Source: Moniliella sp. 'wahieum' (taxonomy: Eukaryota > Basidiomycota > Moniliellomycetes > Moniliellales > Moniliellaceae). From it: DNA of 64,000 nt. Position 1 is the stretch's first letter. Each line of letters opens with the position of its first letter. This document shows positions 13,070-25,247 of this stretch, in pieces. Made by a program: the position numbers and the translations under genes. Location of the stretch: positions 186,001-250,000 of the forward strand of contig RSEE01000092.1 of the NCBI GenBank assembly GCA_003971905.1, in the 5' to 3' direction. Under the pieces are notes generated by a model. It saw only the letters and a list, made by a program, of their open reading frames with translations, had not been told where the DNA came from and ran no database searches.

Positions 13070-15230
13070 CTAGTTACGGCCGATAAACTGGTAAACAATT
13101 TTGCGTGTCAAGCCCGAGAGTTGATCTGGGTCGCGCGTGTAGGTGCCCATGACCAAGCTCATACCAATAGCGGTCAAGAGCAAGTCGCCACCGGGAACGA
13201 CGGGAGGTAAGCGCGTTTGCGGAGGACAGACCAAGCGGATTCAAGCCCTTGGGGAGGACGTAGGCGGCCAACTCGGCTCGTCGACGCGCATCGTCAACGA
13301 AAAGTGAGAGGCAAGTCAAGAACCCTGCGAACCAGCTGAGGTGGGGTGAGCCGAGTGTGCGACGCAGCCACAGCGGTGTGAAGCGGGCCAAGGTAGGACG
13401 CGAAAGTAGATCCTGTAATTGATGCATGGCACAAACGAGCTTTGGAACAGCGAAACAAACACGCCCAAATAAGGACGAACGGAGCGAGCCCAAAAGCGAC
13501 CGTACCACGCTCCGCCCCGGCGATCGCAGGAACGATTTCGTACGCAAAAATAGCGCCGGTACAAAGTACAGCGCGAGGTAGATGGGCAAGATCCAGCGTG
13601 TGACACGGTAGGTCCGAAGTATCGGGACCATCAGGTGATTCTCCGTGTCGGGGTGCATGTACACGCAGGGGATATGGTCAAAAGTGAGGCTAGCCGGGTC
13701 GGGTCCGGGTGGTGCATCCCCCGCGCCGCGCGGCGGCAGATAGTTTGAGTGCGACAGCGCGATGAAACGCGCGAGTTTGGTCGACAATGGAGCTAATGTT
13801 GCGTACGTTGCCTGGGAGATACCGACCAAGTTGGTCTTATTGGGCGGCACGGCCGTGAAGACGCCATCTACTTTAGCGGGCAACTTGCCGTCGGGGAAAT
13901 AGGGAGAATGCCATCCAGTTTGGCACGCCGATCGCAGCAATGTCGCGTTGAGCCGGGGTAGCCGGGGGTGGGGCATGGGATGCCTTGGTGATCCAGGACT
14001 GGTAGCCGCGCGGTAAAGTTTCCGGTGCATTGATCCATGCCCACATGATCTGGCCACAAGCCAGGCCAAACACCAGTACTGCGCCATGGGGGATGTGCAC
14101 CAATCCCTGGGAGGCAGCGACATTGTACGTGCCTTCCATGCCACGCACAAACAGCTGCTGGGCAAGCGAGATGCGCATCCCCTGATCCTCCACCAGTACC
14201 GCCAGCGCACTCACCGCGCCGGCAAGGTAGGCGTGCCACACGCGACTGCGGGGGTCGCGAATGTGCTTGGGCCGATGCCGAGGTCGATGCCGAGGCCGGG
14301 GCTGGGAGCCAGCACCAGTGCCAGAGCGGGACGGTTCGGGCTCGCTGGCGCTCTGACTTGCGTCGGACACGGCGCGGGAGCGAGGGCGAGAGCGGGAGCG
14401 AGAGCGTTGTTGCGGTGGGCGAGTGAGCAGACGCAAAGCATTAAACACAGTCTTGTAGAGCAGAGCCCAGGCGCCCATCATGGTGGCAAAGCGTACATTG
14501 GCACGATCGCCATACACGCGCCCGACAGTGGCCAACTTGAGCAACGACGGACGGGTGCGCAAGGTGCGAATCAGGGCAAAGAGGGCAAAGATGGTACCGC
14601 GCATGCCAAAGCTCACGAGCCATGCGCGCAAGCCACCGCGCAGGACATGAACCACGAGACGTTCCCAGTCGCCAGGCTCGCGGGCCGGCTCGTTGGACGG
14701 ACGCCAGAGCTTGGGCTTGAGACGGAGACTGAGGCCACGCGCGGCACCACGGACGAGAGCACGTGTGCTGGGCGGCAGACCTGGGGGGGTGCTGGGGTGG
14801 TGATGGCGGGGACAGCTGCGCCTACGCCTGTGCCTGTGCCTGCGGCGGCAGGTTGGATTTGGGGCTGCGACTGGGCCGGAAGCTGAAGCTGGGACGGGGA
14901 CGGAGGCTGCCCGTGGGGATCGGGGAGGGCGGGGGGATTTGGCGCGTGGGCGGTGGACGTGGTGGTGCTGTGCTTGGATGGGGGATGGGCGAGCTGGGCA
15001 TCGCGTGCGAGTTGCTGGAGGGTGGCGAAGGAGAGGGAGCGGCGGAGACTGCTGGCCGTGTCGGCGAGGCCGGGGGTGGGCGGGCCGCTCTGGTAGGCGA
15101 GCCAGCGGGCCTGGTCGTCGTCGGACGAGTCGCTGTCGCTGGAGGCGTCGTCGTGCTCGTGCTCGCTGGGGGGGTGGGAGGGCGTCATGGGGGCGACGAA
15201 GCGGCGGCGGTGGGGAGGGGCGGCGGGCAT
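13070..15230 (-). CDS. TMEM135-like multi-pass membrane protein
   Basis: The C-terminal half matches the TMEM135 family, conserved proteins of mitochondria and peroxisomes linked to lipid handling and organelle dynamics. In order: a polar, Ser- and Pro-rich N-terminus from the ATG at 15230 (MPAAPPHRRRF, with an acidic DSDSSDDD patch), a conserved stretch WLVSFGMRGTIFALFALI, then AYLAGAVSALAVLVEDQ, a HIPHGAVLVFGLACGQIMWAW helix, CVYMHPDTENH, RWILPIYLALYFVPALFL, SLLGSLRSSLF, LSWFAGFLTCLSLFVDD and RRRAELAAYVLPKGL, ending near a TAG at 13070-13072. The Gly-rich LLGSLRSS and the ELAAYVLPK blocks are typical of the family. An Arg/Ser-Arg low-complexity insert lies around 14400. Several frame changes occur. 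The gene is convergent with PGI1 and divergent from the zinc-finger gene. Confidence 0.75.
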
Positions 15231-16062
15231 GGCGGCGGAGAGATGGTGGTGGGATGGCGGTGGGAAGGGCTGGATGGCGGTGGGATGGCGGTGGGATGGG
15301 CGGTGATATTTAGCCCCACTAGCCAGGGACGCTGGCTCCGTGAATCGGGGCCTCGGGCTTCGGGCACCCCAGCGCTCGGGCGTGGCCACCGCATTGCTTG
15401 CACCGATCCGCGTGAGAGCGGCACGGCGGGTGATCACCGGTCGCCTTCCATTCAATATTCCATTCATCCATTCATTCGTCGACGCACCAACCCCACTCCA
15501 GGTACTGACTGAAGAGGGAAGGAGGGAAGGAATCGCTCGCCGCTCCCAGCTCCCACCCATCCGAGCGAGCACTCCGGCGGACATCGGGATGGGCGGCCAT
15601 CCCGCCTTTCATTTCAAGATGTTCGCGGGGCAAGCGTTTCGTCCGCGTTGCTCGACCGGAGTAGAATGAGATGGAGCGGCAGTGGGTGGGCTGGACCTAC
15701 AAACAGCAATACAAACAGCACTGCCCAATTGGGAACTGGGTCAAGTTGGACTGGATCCACCAGAGGAGGGTTACTAGTTACTACGTTAATCCTCCGTCTC
15801 CAGGAGCGGAGGGAAGGGGGAAGACGGACACTCGCCACCGGGGGCTGCAATGTTGCAAAAAAGGGCAGCCGGTGGGGGCTAGGGTTGGGTGGACACTGCC
15901 GCCGTGCGGAATGCGGCGCAGCCAGGGCGCAGCAGGCGCTGCTCCACTCGGCACCAGCACAGCGTCTGCTAAAGTACCCCTGCGGGTATCTGCCTCTAGG
16001 ATCCCCCATCTGCGCCTCCTCTGCCCTCCTCTGCCCTTGCTCCAGCACTCACCGCCACCACC
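15231..16062. promoter_or_regulatory. Divergent intergenic region
   Basis: It separates the starts of the TMEM135-like gene and the Msn2-like gene. It contains GGTGGGATGGC repeats (15246-15305) next to the left start codon, CATTCATC repeats (15458-15476) and pyrimidine-rich DNA near 16015-16060. I see no gene. Confidence 0.55.
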
Positions 16063-17325
16063 ATGTCTGCCCCACCCCCATCCCTTTCTCCGTCTCCCGC
16101 CCCACCCGCACCGGCGACACCGACGCAGACGCACAAGAAGGCCGCGCCCCCCCCCCACCAGCCCTCGCGCCTGCCACCGGGCACAGCCTGCTCCCGAGGT
16201 GCCCCCCACCACCCTTCCAGCCCTGTGGCCCTGGCCTCACCATCCGATTCCGGCTTCACTCGCGCTGCCGCCCGGCATGGTGGCCGCCGCTCCGGCCTTC
16301 CCTTGCTCTTCAGCGCTGGGACGAGTTCATCCGCCCCCCAACACTCCGCCCCAGCCGGCAGCAGCCTGGGACGCCTTGCTTCCCGCGCCACCGCTTGCTG
16401 GCGCCCCTACCTGGTCCATGCTGCAGCACGGCGAGGAGCAAGAGGGGATATCGCCTGCCACCTGGCCATCTCTTATGGTCGCAGGCAGCACTGCCCTCTT
16501 GGCACCGTCTGCAGCCTCGTGCTCCTCCTCTGCCATTGCGCCCGAGCATCTGCTCCCGCTTGCTCCTTCCCCCCCCGCCCCACCCAGCACGTCCTCCCTC
16601 GACTCGGAAGCATCCGACTCGTCTGCTTCTCCCACCGCCTGTGCGGCCCGGTCCAGCGTGGCCAGCGCAGCCTCCCTTCCCTCCACCCAGTCTTCCGCCC
16701 GCACCGAAGCCGGTGGGGCCGGTGGGGCCAGTGAAGCCGATGGGGCCGATGATTCGAAGCCCAGAACATCGGCCTGCACCCCGCACACCTCGTACGCTTC
16801 TTCCTCCAGCTCGCGCTCCATGGCATGCGGCAGCGACCATGTGGAGCCTGCTTGGGGACCCAGTCATGCCCGAACCGTTCCGTCACCAAGGTCGTATGCG
16901 CAAGCCCATTGTCCGTCGGCAACTGAGCGAGACGGCGAATGCAACGACCCCTGGGTAGGCTATACAGGCAAAACTTATGTCTGCCTTGTCAAAGAATGTG
17001 GCAAGAGCTTTAACCGTTCAGAGCACGTCAACGCCATGTCCGCTCGGTCCACATGCACCTGAAGCGTACGTACCCCTATCCCAGTTCTCTACCAACCGTC
17101 CATTTTGTGCTGGGGAAACAGAATAGGAGCACAAAGAAGCAGAGCTAGATTCTGACATGCGTGTGTTTGTTTGGTGTACCAGCCCATCTCTGCCCGCATG
17201 CCGGCTGCGGACGGTATTTTAGCCGCCACGATAATCTCAAGCAGCACGTGCGCACCCATCGTGTTGAGCGTAAGAGGGGCCAACGTCCGCGCGGCAGAGC
17301 GAACATCCTCTCCCGTCCCGCTTGA
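16063..17325 (+). CDS. C2H2 zinc-finger transcription factor of Msn2/Msn4 type
   Basis: The product is a nuclear DNA-binding regulator. From the ATG at 16063 it has a long Pro-, Ser- and Ala-rich N-terminus and two C-terminal C2H2 fingers. The first is YVCLVKECGKSFNRSEHV followed by RSVHMHLK, the second HLCPHAGCGRYFSRHDNL followed by KQHVRTH. The RSEH and RHDNL recognition helices and the short linker resemble Msn2/Msn4, which bind stress-response elements. An intron at 17066-17182 (GTACGT donor, CAG acceptor) separates the fingers and its removal restores the frame exactly (HLK-P-HLCP). After the fingers a basic tail ends at TGA 17323-17325. Frame changes occur near 16150 and near 17036. The specific orthologue cannot be named from the fingers alone. 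Confidence 0.8.
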
Positions 17326-17465
17326 GATGCTTTCCTCTTTCCTCCTTTTTCCCCGCACCTTAGTCCATCCTATACAGGGACCACACGGTCTTTTCTACTC
17401 ACTTTTTCTTCCCTTGCCACTATACCGGACACATACCCACGCTCCCACACCACCTTTTTTCATCC

Positions 17466-17497
17466 TTTTCACCTTTTTCACCTTTTTCACCTTTTTC
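17466..17497. repeat. Tandem CCTTTTTCA repeat
   Basis: Three and a half copies of a nine-base pyrimidine unit in the 3' flank of the Msn2-like gene. Confidence 0.88.
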
Positions 17498-17930
17498 TTT
17501 CATCTTTTTTTCTCATACGCCTACACCTCTCACTCCTCTCTGAGAGGCCAACGATCCCGTAACGACGTTTCTTGACAATGACTGCCATACCCACTACTCA
17601 CTCTCTTCTTCGTACCGCTTTCTTGTGTTGGTGCTTCCCCTACTGTCTCCTTCTCTATAGAGTATAATCCCTTTCTTTGCTTTTGACCTGATGGCGGTGT
17701 AGAGGGCGGTAGGTCCCCTTCCCTTCTTCTTCCTACGCCACAGTTGCACACATGACCACATTCCTCCCCCCCCCCGCCGCCGCCCCCCTGATGCAACGGG
17801 TACTTCACTTCTGCCGTTGCATCGACGACGGTGCTCATTCCCCGTCCCCACCGGCCGCGGACGCCAATTCATATACATTACATGGATCTGACCTGATTCC
17901 CTCCCTTGCGTCTTTAGCATATATCCCTTT

Positions 17931-17972
17931 TCTCCCTCTTCTCCCTCTTCTCCCTCTTCGCCCTCTTCTCTC
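17931..17972. repeat. Tandem CTCCCTCTT repeat
   Basis: Four to five copies of a nine-base pyrimidine unit in non-coding DNA. Confidence 0.85.
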
Positions 17973-19582
17973 TTCGCTTTAGTGCCCCACAACCATCCAT
18001 TTACCTTTCGATATCCTACATCCTGTACATGCACCGACACACAGCCGCGGCACTCCAACCGCACAGTCTACTAACGTACTACTGTAAGTGTGCAATGTAC
18101 GCCACGAACGGGACGCGATAATGTGATAATGTAGCTAGTACAGGGGTGTGTGTGGCAGGAGGAGACCACACCCGTTTCGTCCCACTTCTAATCCCGTACT
18201 GCAAACGAGACCCCAACTTTTGAACTTGTCTGCGGAACTCTTCAGGGAACGAACGTTGAAAGATATATATGGCACTTCAATTCTCCCATATATACTATGG
18301 AATATACCACAGTAACAGCGGTGGTTCCCCACGACTCTTCTCTCAACAGTAGGCTTCGAAACGCAATAGCTTTTGTTATACATCTACACCACCGATCCTG
18401 ATCCTCGAAACCTACGCCTCGCATTGCCCGTACCTAGTGATAATAGCTAATTGCTCGCGAAGGTGATCGCCCTGATCCCTGAGTGATCGACAGGGACTGT
18501 AGTGTAGATGTGCGAAGGTCGGGGGGGGGGGGGGTTCACCATTTCTGGTAGGCCTCCTTTCCGAAGAGTGGGGTGCTCCACCCTTCCCACTCCCCACTTC
18601 CAATTTCCATCTTCCCCCTTGGACCGCCGCGTTGCACAGTAGCTCATCGAACTGCTGGATCTGTTTGTTGAGCTTGAAGCGATCTAACAGTCTGAATAGG
18701 TCCTTGGCTGATGGTGCAGGACCCCAGACCCACGACCCACGACCCAGGGGGAGCCACGAGCTTGAAACTGCGAGCATACTATATGCTACTGTGACTACTA
18801 AGACTAAAGACGAGCCGCTGGTGGCGCGCGTGCTCCTGTCGCTGGGGGATTGGTGAGGTATTGATGTATAGAAATGACGTCTCAGGAAAGATCTGTCTGA
18901 TTTCACCACGGTCGAGCTGGCTATACCTCCCCTCGCGTTCCTAAGTACCAAACAAGTGTGCGGGCAAAAGATCTGAGACACATGGATCATGCAAGAGTCA
19001 ATGGGAGGGAAACAGACTAGGGATCAGAACAGGACAGGGAAAAAGACCGGGTGCGGCCACAACAGTAAGGTTAAGGTCTCCGGAGGACAGTGGAGCGGTT
19101 GGTTGCCGGACCAAACCAAACCTTAAGACCGTGGCCGGGCGCACCCCATTCGAAAACAAACACCACCCTCCCACTTCTCGTGCCCGTGCACCCCACATAC
19201 GGGTCCACCGAACGAGCAGAGGGGGAGGGGGTATGCAAAACACACAAACTCAAACAAACAAACCAACAACCGCCCCGACTGCCCCCCACGGCCTGCACCA
19301 CCCACAACAGCCCAAACGGCCCCAACGGCCCCAACGTCCCAACCACCCACAACGTCCGCGACGGCCCCAAGGACCACGGGGCGCAGGGGCCGAAAGGGCA
19401 AGAGAAGACAGGGCACAGGAAGACTAGGCCAGGGCAGACAGACGAGGGAAGACAAAGAAAGGGAAGAAAAGGGCACGGGAAGGGGAAGAATGAGCTTAAT
19501 GAGCCGAGCCCAAAAAGAAGAAGAAAAGGGATTGGAAATTGGATGAGGGAAGATGAAAGGCCTAAAGTGAAAAAAATTGAAG

Positions 19583-22500
19583 CTAAATGTTGAGTGCCGA
19601 ACGCGGGGTGCGATTGGACAGAGGACCACGGCCTCGACCGTATCCTGCCGTCGGAGCGTCTTTGGCCGCGGCGTGGCGGGCGCGGGTGCGGGCCGAGATG
19701 GATGTGGATGTAGAAGCGGAAGCGGAAGTGGAAGTGGAGGCGGTGGAGGAAGAGCTGGTAGAGCGGGACGTGGTACGACGGGAAGAGGTAGGTCGAGTGC
19801 GGGTCGAGGAACGTGTTGTCACGGGAGCCTCAGCTACAGCTTGGGCTGTGGTACGCGCCGTACGAGCAGGCACGGTGGGACGGAACAGGCTCGCGGTCTC
19901 GGCGGTGCGGTTGAGTGCCATGGTGCGAGAGCGGGTGCGGACAGGGGACCGTTGTGAGGCTCCAAGTGCCGGTGGCGGTGGCGAAGGCGGGGGGGAGCAC
20001 GGGTCGATGCGTCTTTTAGTCCATACAGTGCTTTGACCGTGGGCGAGGCACGGGCAATGTTAGTTCTGGTCGGGGTGGTGACTTGGCCCGGTAGAGGCGA
20101 CTTTGTCCGGCCGCTTCGTCCGACGGCAAGGTCGGGGTAAGACGAATGTTGTGGGTACGACTGTCGCCGAGCACTCCGGCTGGGACATGGGCGCGCGGGG
20201 GCGTGCGCGGCCTTCGAACAGGACTAGTAAGGTGGAATCCATTCACCACTTTAGCCACTGGCGATTCGCCCGTGCCCAACGGCAGTGGAGCCGGCCGCGC
20301 AGACCCGCTCCGGCTCAGCACCGACGACGGCGAATAGTTGACCCGCGTCGGCGTGTTGGCCACATCGTCCCCATGGGGAGGCAAGTGGGACGGGGTGTGG
20401 CTGCCATCGCTCTCGTCTGACGAGGAACTTTCTCCGCCCAAGAGGAGCGCCGGCTTGCTCCGCCGCTCGGGGCTTGGGTTGCCACCTGCGCCCAAGGCCG
20501 AGGGAGGACGGGGCTGGGAAAATGGATTGCTGGGCGTGCGAGTGCGGAGGATGGGGTCGGGGCGGTGGCCGGGGCCAGAGCCGGCGAGAAGCAGGTTGGA
20601 CCCGGATGAGGCGGAACTGTTGCTGCCGCCAGAACCGCGGCGCGGGGAAAGGCCCGTGGAGAGATGGTGGACGTAGCGTTTGTGCACGGGCGACGGGCTC
20701 TTGCGTGGCTGGCCGACACATGGCGTGGGCTTGGCCCGTGCCACGGTGGACGGGGCATCGATGGGCGTGTGCGGGCGCGCCGGGCCCGGGTGTGACTGAC
20801 GGAGGCGGGGCCCTGGTGGGCAGCAAACACGTCGGCTGAGCCAACGGCGTGAACGGTCTGGGCCTTGGCTGGCCGCGGGGCCAACGGTTGGTTTTCCTGC
20901 CCCAGCGGGAGGTCGCCCGATTTTCTTTTCTTGGGTTTGCTGTTGGTGGCCAGGGCGGTGAGGGAGCGCGCCTCGGTCAGCTGGGCTTTGAGCTGGGCAA
21001 GCGTCTTGGCCATCTCGCGACGTTCGTGGGCCAACTTAGTTTCGGCCAACTTGCTTGCCCGCGCCTGTTCGCCCCACTTGACCCATTCGTCCGACTGTTC
21101 GTAGAGGAACTGCTGTTGGGGTCCTACCACACACCCGGGCCGCTGCACGCGCATCCAGCCAATGGCCTCGGATGCCTTGAAGCCGTACTTCCACACCAGA
21201 TACGCTCCAATCAGCACACCTGTCCGGCCCAGCCCGGCCTTGCAGTGCACAGCCACCACACCTCCCGCCTCGACCACCTTGTCGGCGCGGTCGATAAAGT
21301 CCTTGAGAATCTCCGCGGTCGGGTTCGAGCCATCGTCAAAGTACATGTCGACGTGATCGATGCCCGCTTGTTGGAAGATGGTCTTATCGTACAGCGCATT
21401 GTTGAGGCGCACCACCAGCTGGACCTTTCGCTGGGCAAAATCATGGATCAGCCGCGTCTTGCGCCTGTCCCATTCTTGGCTCTTGCGCTCATCGTCCGGA
21501 GTGAGGACCATATCGCGGCCCTCACGCAGGCGCTTGACATACACGGGGTCGTTGGGGCTGGCAAACGCAATGAAGGAAGGAGTGATCCAGTTCCAATCTC
21601 CGTTGGCCGGTTGCTCGGAATAAAAGTACTCGTCCAAATCAAAGCGGGCCAGATCAAACAGCCCATTCTGTTGGGCCCGCCACGCACCGTACAGCACATC
21701 TTGCAGTGTCAGGCAAAAGTCTGCACGACCATAGCCGGCGTCACGCCACGGCTGGAAATCCATTGCGGCAAATGGGTAAAACGCATCCGAGGGCGATTGC
21801 CCCAGGACGAGAACGCTGCGGAGGGCAGCCAGAGCAGCCGTGTTGGTCTTGCGGATCGGGTCCGAACTGGAGTAGAGAACAATTCCATGGTCTTTCAATG
21901 CCGGGTCCTGTGTAACAGCGACGAGAGTTAGTACGCATCCGCAGCCAGGAAGGAGACGAGGGTGGGGGGTAGAACGTACACGCGAGCGAGGCCATATGGT
22001 CACAGAACAGAAAGAGCATCGACATGTTGAACGGTCCCCAGTCGTCGTAGAATGGGAGGTACTCGTACGGGATGGACCGATCGCCAACAGTGTAGGGCAA
22101 TTCGGTGGTGACCCAGTGGAACTTTTGGGGCAGTGGCTGCTCGGCGCCCAGCCTTGTACCTCGCCTGCTTGGGGATGGAGGCCGTCGGGGTGGATGGCGG
22201 CCCAGTAGCGGAGGATGTGGTCGCCAGCGCTCATGGGAGGTTCGGGGGGGAACACGGCGGCGGCGGTGCCGTGGCCGGAATTGAGCGTGTCGGGTGTGCG
22301 GCATGGGCTCATGGAAGACGGCAAAGTAGAGGGGGGCGCGACCTCGATGAGCGGGGCGGTGGGCTGCGGGCAGACAAAGGACTGGGACAGGCTCGGTTGC
22401 TGCGACTGCGGAGCAGGGAGGGCATGGGTGGTGCTGGACAGGGCCATCCGAGCGGGAGACCGAGGGGGGCGTCGGCACCAAGTGCGTGGTCGTCGTCGCC

Positions 22501-22628
22501 GTCGTCGAGGCAGTCCGAGTCGTCGGGCGCAATGATGACGGTCTCGCTGGTGACGGAGCGCACCTGGGTGGCGGTGACGCCGGCAGGCAGGGCGAGGGGG
22601 ACAGCGGCGGGGGGGCGGAGCTGCGCAT
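19583..22628 (-). CDS. CDC14: Cdc14 dual-specificity protein phosphatase
   Basis: Cdc14 reverses Cdk phosphorylation at mitotic exit and cytokinesis. Starting at an ATG at 22628, the protein has an acidic lead-in (TVIIAPDDSD), the N-terminal domain with LYFAVFHEPMPH, GDRSIPYEYLPFYDDWGPF and NMSMLFLFCDHM, then an intron at 21908-21979 (GTACGT donor, a perfect TACTAAC branch site). Exon 2 has HGIVLYSSSDPIRKTNTAAL, FYPFAAMDFQPWRDAGYG and the catalytic loop VAVHCKAGLGRTG, with the active Cys and Arg, followed by YGFKASEAIGWMRVQRPG. A coiled segment (20,990-21,100) and a KPKKRKSGD basic patch, likely a nuclear signal, lead into a Ser/Thr/Pro/Arg-rich tail of several hundred residues ending in RTPRSALNI. 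Total length of about 990 residues is well above the 550 of budding yeast. Frame changes are frequent, especially in the tail. Confidence 0.93.
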
Positions 22629-24344
22629 GGGGTGGGGGTGGCGGAGACGGGGGCGGTGGTGGTGGTGGAGAGGCCGAGGGGGCCACAGGCGGCGTGTGGA
22701 TCGAGTGGGCACCGGCGGGGAGCAGCGCCGGCTGGACTTTGGCGTGGCCGCTGCGTGGCCGTGCGGATCCACACTGCCCCCGTGCCGGCCCCCGTGCCTG
22801 GTTGGGCGACAATTCTAGCCCCCCCAAAGCACTGCCCCCGTGCCCCGCGTTCCGCTCACGTTTTCTGCCACCGCACGCGTCAGCGAGATTATCGATTAGT
22901 CCGCAGCCAACTCGCCCGCTCGACGCGTCCCCCTCCCACTCCATCTGATCTGCCCCATCCACCCCCACCGCCACGTCCAAGTCCCCGCGGACGGGGGAAT
23001 GCAATGCCTGCCCTCACGCACATACACCCAGCCAGCATCGTCAGCCGGGAAGCCAGACAGACCACCAGCAGAGACTGCACCTGACCGTTCTGATGCCTCA
23101 ACGAGAACAGCAGGAACACACGCGTGCCGATGGAGCTAGCTCCACTAGGAGGCCTTGGCCGTGTCGGCTCTTCTCCCCCCGGCGCGAGCTTGGCGAGCCT
23201 AGCCTTCATCTCTCCTCGACTCGCGGCTCTTAGTTCGCGTTCGAAGAGGACAAGGCAGACTCAGTGGCCTTCTTCGGCTGGGACGTAGACTGGACTTAGG
23301 ATCCACCGTTGTTTCGTTTATGGCCTGGACTGAGTTGGGTTCCTTGTCCATGTCCTGGCCTTGACCCTGACCCTGATCCTTATTGCTGATTCATGCACTG
23401 GACGTAGCATCCTTCCTACCCACCAACTCGCTGTTCTCTTCACTTCTTATTGCCCAGTTGCTCTCCACGAGAGCGTTGCTCTCGCTCTTCGTCTACCGCG
23501 TCTGCCTCCGTACGGAAACCGAGGGGCTGGAGAACATTTTGCTATCCTGTATCTTGTCCTCCTTCTGATCAAACCTCTTATCGAGCTTCTTGCTTTCCCA
23601 TTCCCGGCCCGCATCTCCGCCGATACCCTTCCCACCTCTGGTATCGCCCGCACTGCCCGTTGCATCGTCCGCCTACGGTCCTCCCTTGGGGCGTGACCCA
23701 AACCGGACGCGCACTACCAATCCGTAACGCTGGCTGCACCGGCGGTTGCGACGCGAAGGTCACCTGAACAACCACCTTTTGTGCTTGGAGCGGACTTGGC
23801 GCACGTGCTGTGCACATAGGGGGGCAAGCGCTCATCGGAATTGAGGCACATCCCCCGCACCCCACATCGGAATCCCATGCATCCCCCGCACCTTCTCGCT
23901 GACTGCCACGCGGGGTGGGGGAAGGGAAGGTTACATGTCGAAATCGGGTCTGCTGCGCGAGCGATGAGGGGGCGGAATAGGAGCGAAACGTTTGGAGCCC
24001 AAGGGGCAGAAGCAGGCCCCAACCCAAGTCGCCGGCGTGGGTTGCCCAGACGAGACCCGTCCGGCCCAACCGGCCCAGAAGGCACGTGTGCACCCCAAAG
24101 ATACAGGCGGGACCGGTGTGCAAACCACGGTACAGTGGTCCATGAAAGAAGAAGGGCAGGGACTTGGGTAGGTTGGATGGCGCAGGCGGGAGTGCAGCTG
24201 GTTTCCGTCCTGTCCCTAGAGCAGACGGAAGGCACGCGGGGCCGTGAGCCTGTGCAGGAGCATACAAGGATAGAGTAGCCGTAGCGGCAGGCGACCTTTG
24301 GCTCTGGCCTCTTCCTGGCCAACGCGGCGATATAATACAGGACG
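22629..24344. other. Intergenic region upstream of CDC14
   Basis: It carries the CDC14 promoter on its left side. Long open frames exist on the minus strand (about 23578-24459) but show no family features, no conserved blocks and composition that follows the other frames. I do not support a gene here. Confidence 0.45.
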
Positions 24345-24990
24345 TTAACCCCTTGGGACTTGGTCGTATAGCCTGACGACCAAGTCCATGATGGATATAC
24401 CGAGCATCAAGGAGCCATGGGCAGCATCGGGCAAGGTCCAATTCGAAATGGTTATGCAACTGGCGTCTTCGACGGCGGAAGACGTGTGTGGGTTTTCGTC
24501 GCCCTGTCTACCACAAACGCGGGAGGCGAGGGGGGGGATGCAGTTTGTTGTTGAGGGCCAATTGCGTTACAACGGAGGAAGATGCGTTGGTGGTCGTCGT
24601 CCACCACTTCCTCCCCCTTTTGGGCTTGACCGTGTCCCATACCTTGTAAAAGGCCCTACGTACCACGGAAGTTGTCTGGCTGTGCTGAACGTTGATTTCT
24701 TCGTAGTTGTAGGACACGGTGTATATAAGCGGAAGCGACAAGCCAGCCGAGATGGACAGGTGGGCGCGCAGGGCCATCGCAAGCGACGCCAGCAAGCCTT
24801 CGTGGCTCGGCGCGACATCCGCCAAGAGCAAGCGCGTCTCGGCGGCATGCCACACTTTGTGCGCCGTCCACCAACTCGCCCATTTGCCAATGCAATGGCC
24901 CAGATGGGCCTTGGCCGCTTCAGGCCAAACGCCAGACCAAGTGAGGGCACAGCGAGGGGAGACAGGCACCGTGCCTGCGCGCACTGGGTG
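24345..24990 (-). CDS. Unidentified protein, C-terminal part
   Basis: I do not recognise the family. The minus strand reads as protein: helical WPEAAKAHLGHCIGKWASWW and GLLASLAMALRAHLSISAGL, then LIYTVSYNYEEINVQHS, YKVWDTVKPK, DDDHQRIFLRCNAIGPQQQ and finally ITISNWTLPDAAHGSLMLG, IMDLVVRLYDQVPRG and TAA at 24345-24347. Moving between segments requires frame changes at a G-run (about 24615) and a C-run (about 24533), the same kind of error as in known genes. Codon choice favours G or C at third positions. I find no convincing start; the frame is open upstream to about 25010, so a 5' exon may be missing. A TATA-like TATATAA on the plus strand at 24722-24728 lies inside it and is probably chance. 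Confidence 0.4.
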
Positions 24991-25247
24991 CTTTGCGTCG
25001 GGCCCACACTGGCGCCGTGCTACCTTCGACCAACCCTACTGACTATCAATGCAGCACTACAGGCACCAGGCGAGTGTACCTCTGCTGAAAAGCACTACGC
25101 AAAACAACCACCACTCGGTCGATCGTAACGCGTAACTAGTAAGGGCCACTATAACCAGCCTGCTTTCACGTCGCAAGTTGTTGCTCTGCTTTTGCGTTCG
25201 CACTGACATTCGTCTTCGTCTTCTCCTCCCTGCTTCTCCTCTTCCTC

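Larger units (their letters stand above)
17326..19582. other. Long intergenic region with pyrimidine repeats
   Basis: This 2.2 kb stretch lies between convergent genes. It holds tandem CCTTTTTCA units (17466-17497), tandem CTCCCTCTT units (17931-17972), a G-run (18520-18532) and purine-rich DNA approaching the Cdc14 stop. A minus-strand reading at about 18720-18640 gives a plausible-looking KDLFRLLDRFKLNKQIQQF peptide, but with no start, splice signals or continuation I do not call it a gene. Confidence 0.55.

Noticed and set aside
18412-18990. Minus-strand frame containing KDLFRLLDRFKLNKQIQQF
   Set aside because: The short peptide looks protein-like, but there is no start, no splice signals and no extension on either side.
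23578-24459. Long minus-strand frame of about 290 codons
   Set aside because: No recognisable motif or conserved block, and it overlaps the end of a better candidate in another frame.
24722-24728. TATATAA as a plus-strand promoter
   Set aside because: It lies inside the better-supported minus-strand reading and the downstream plus-strand frame has no features.
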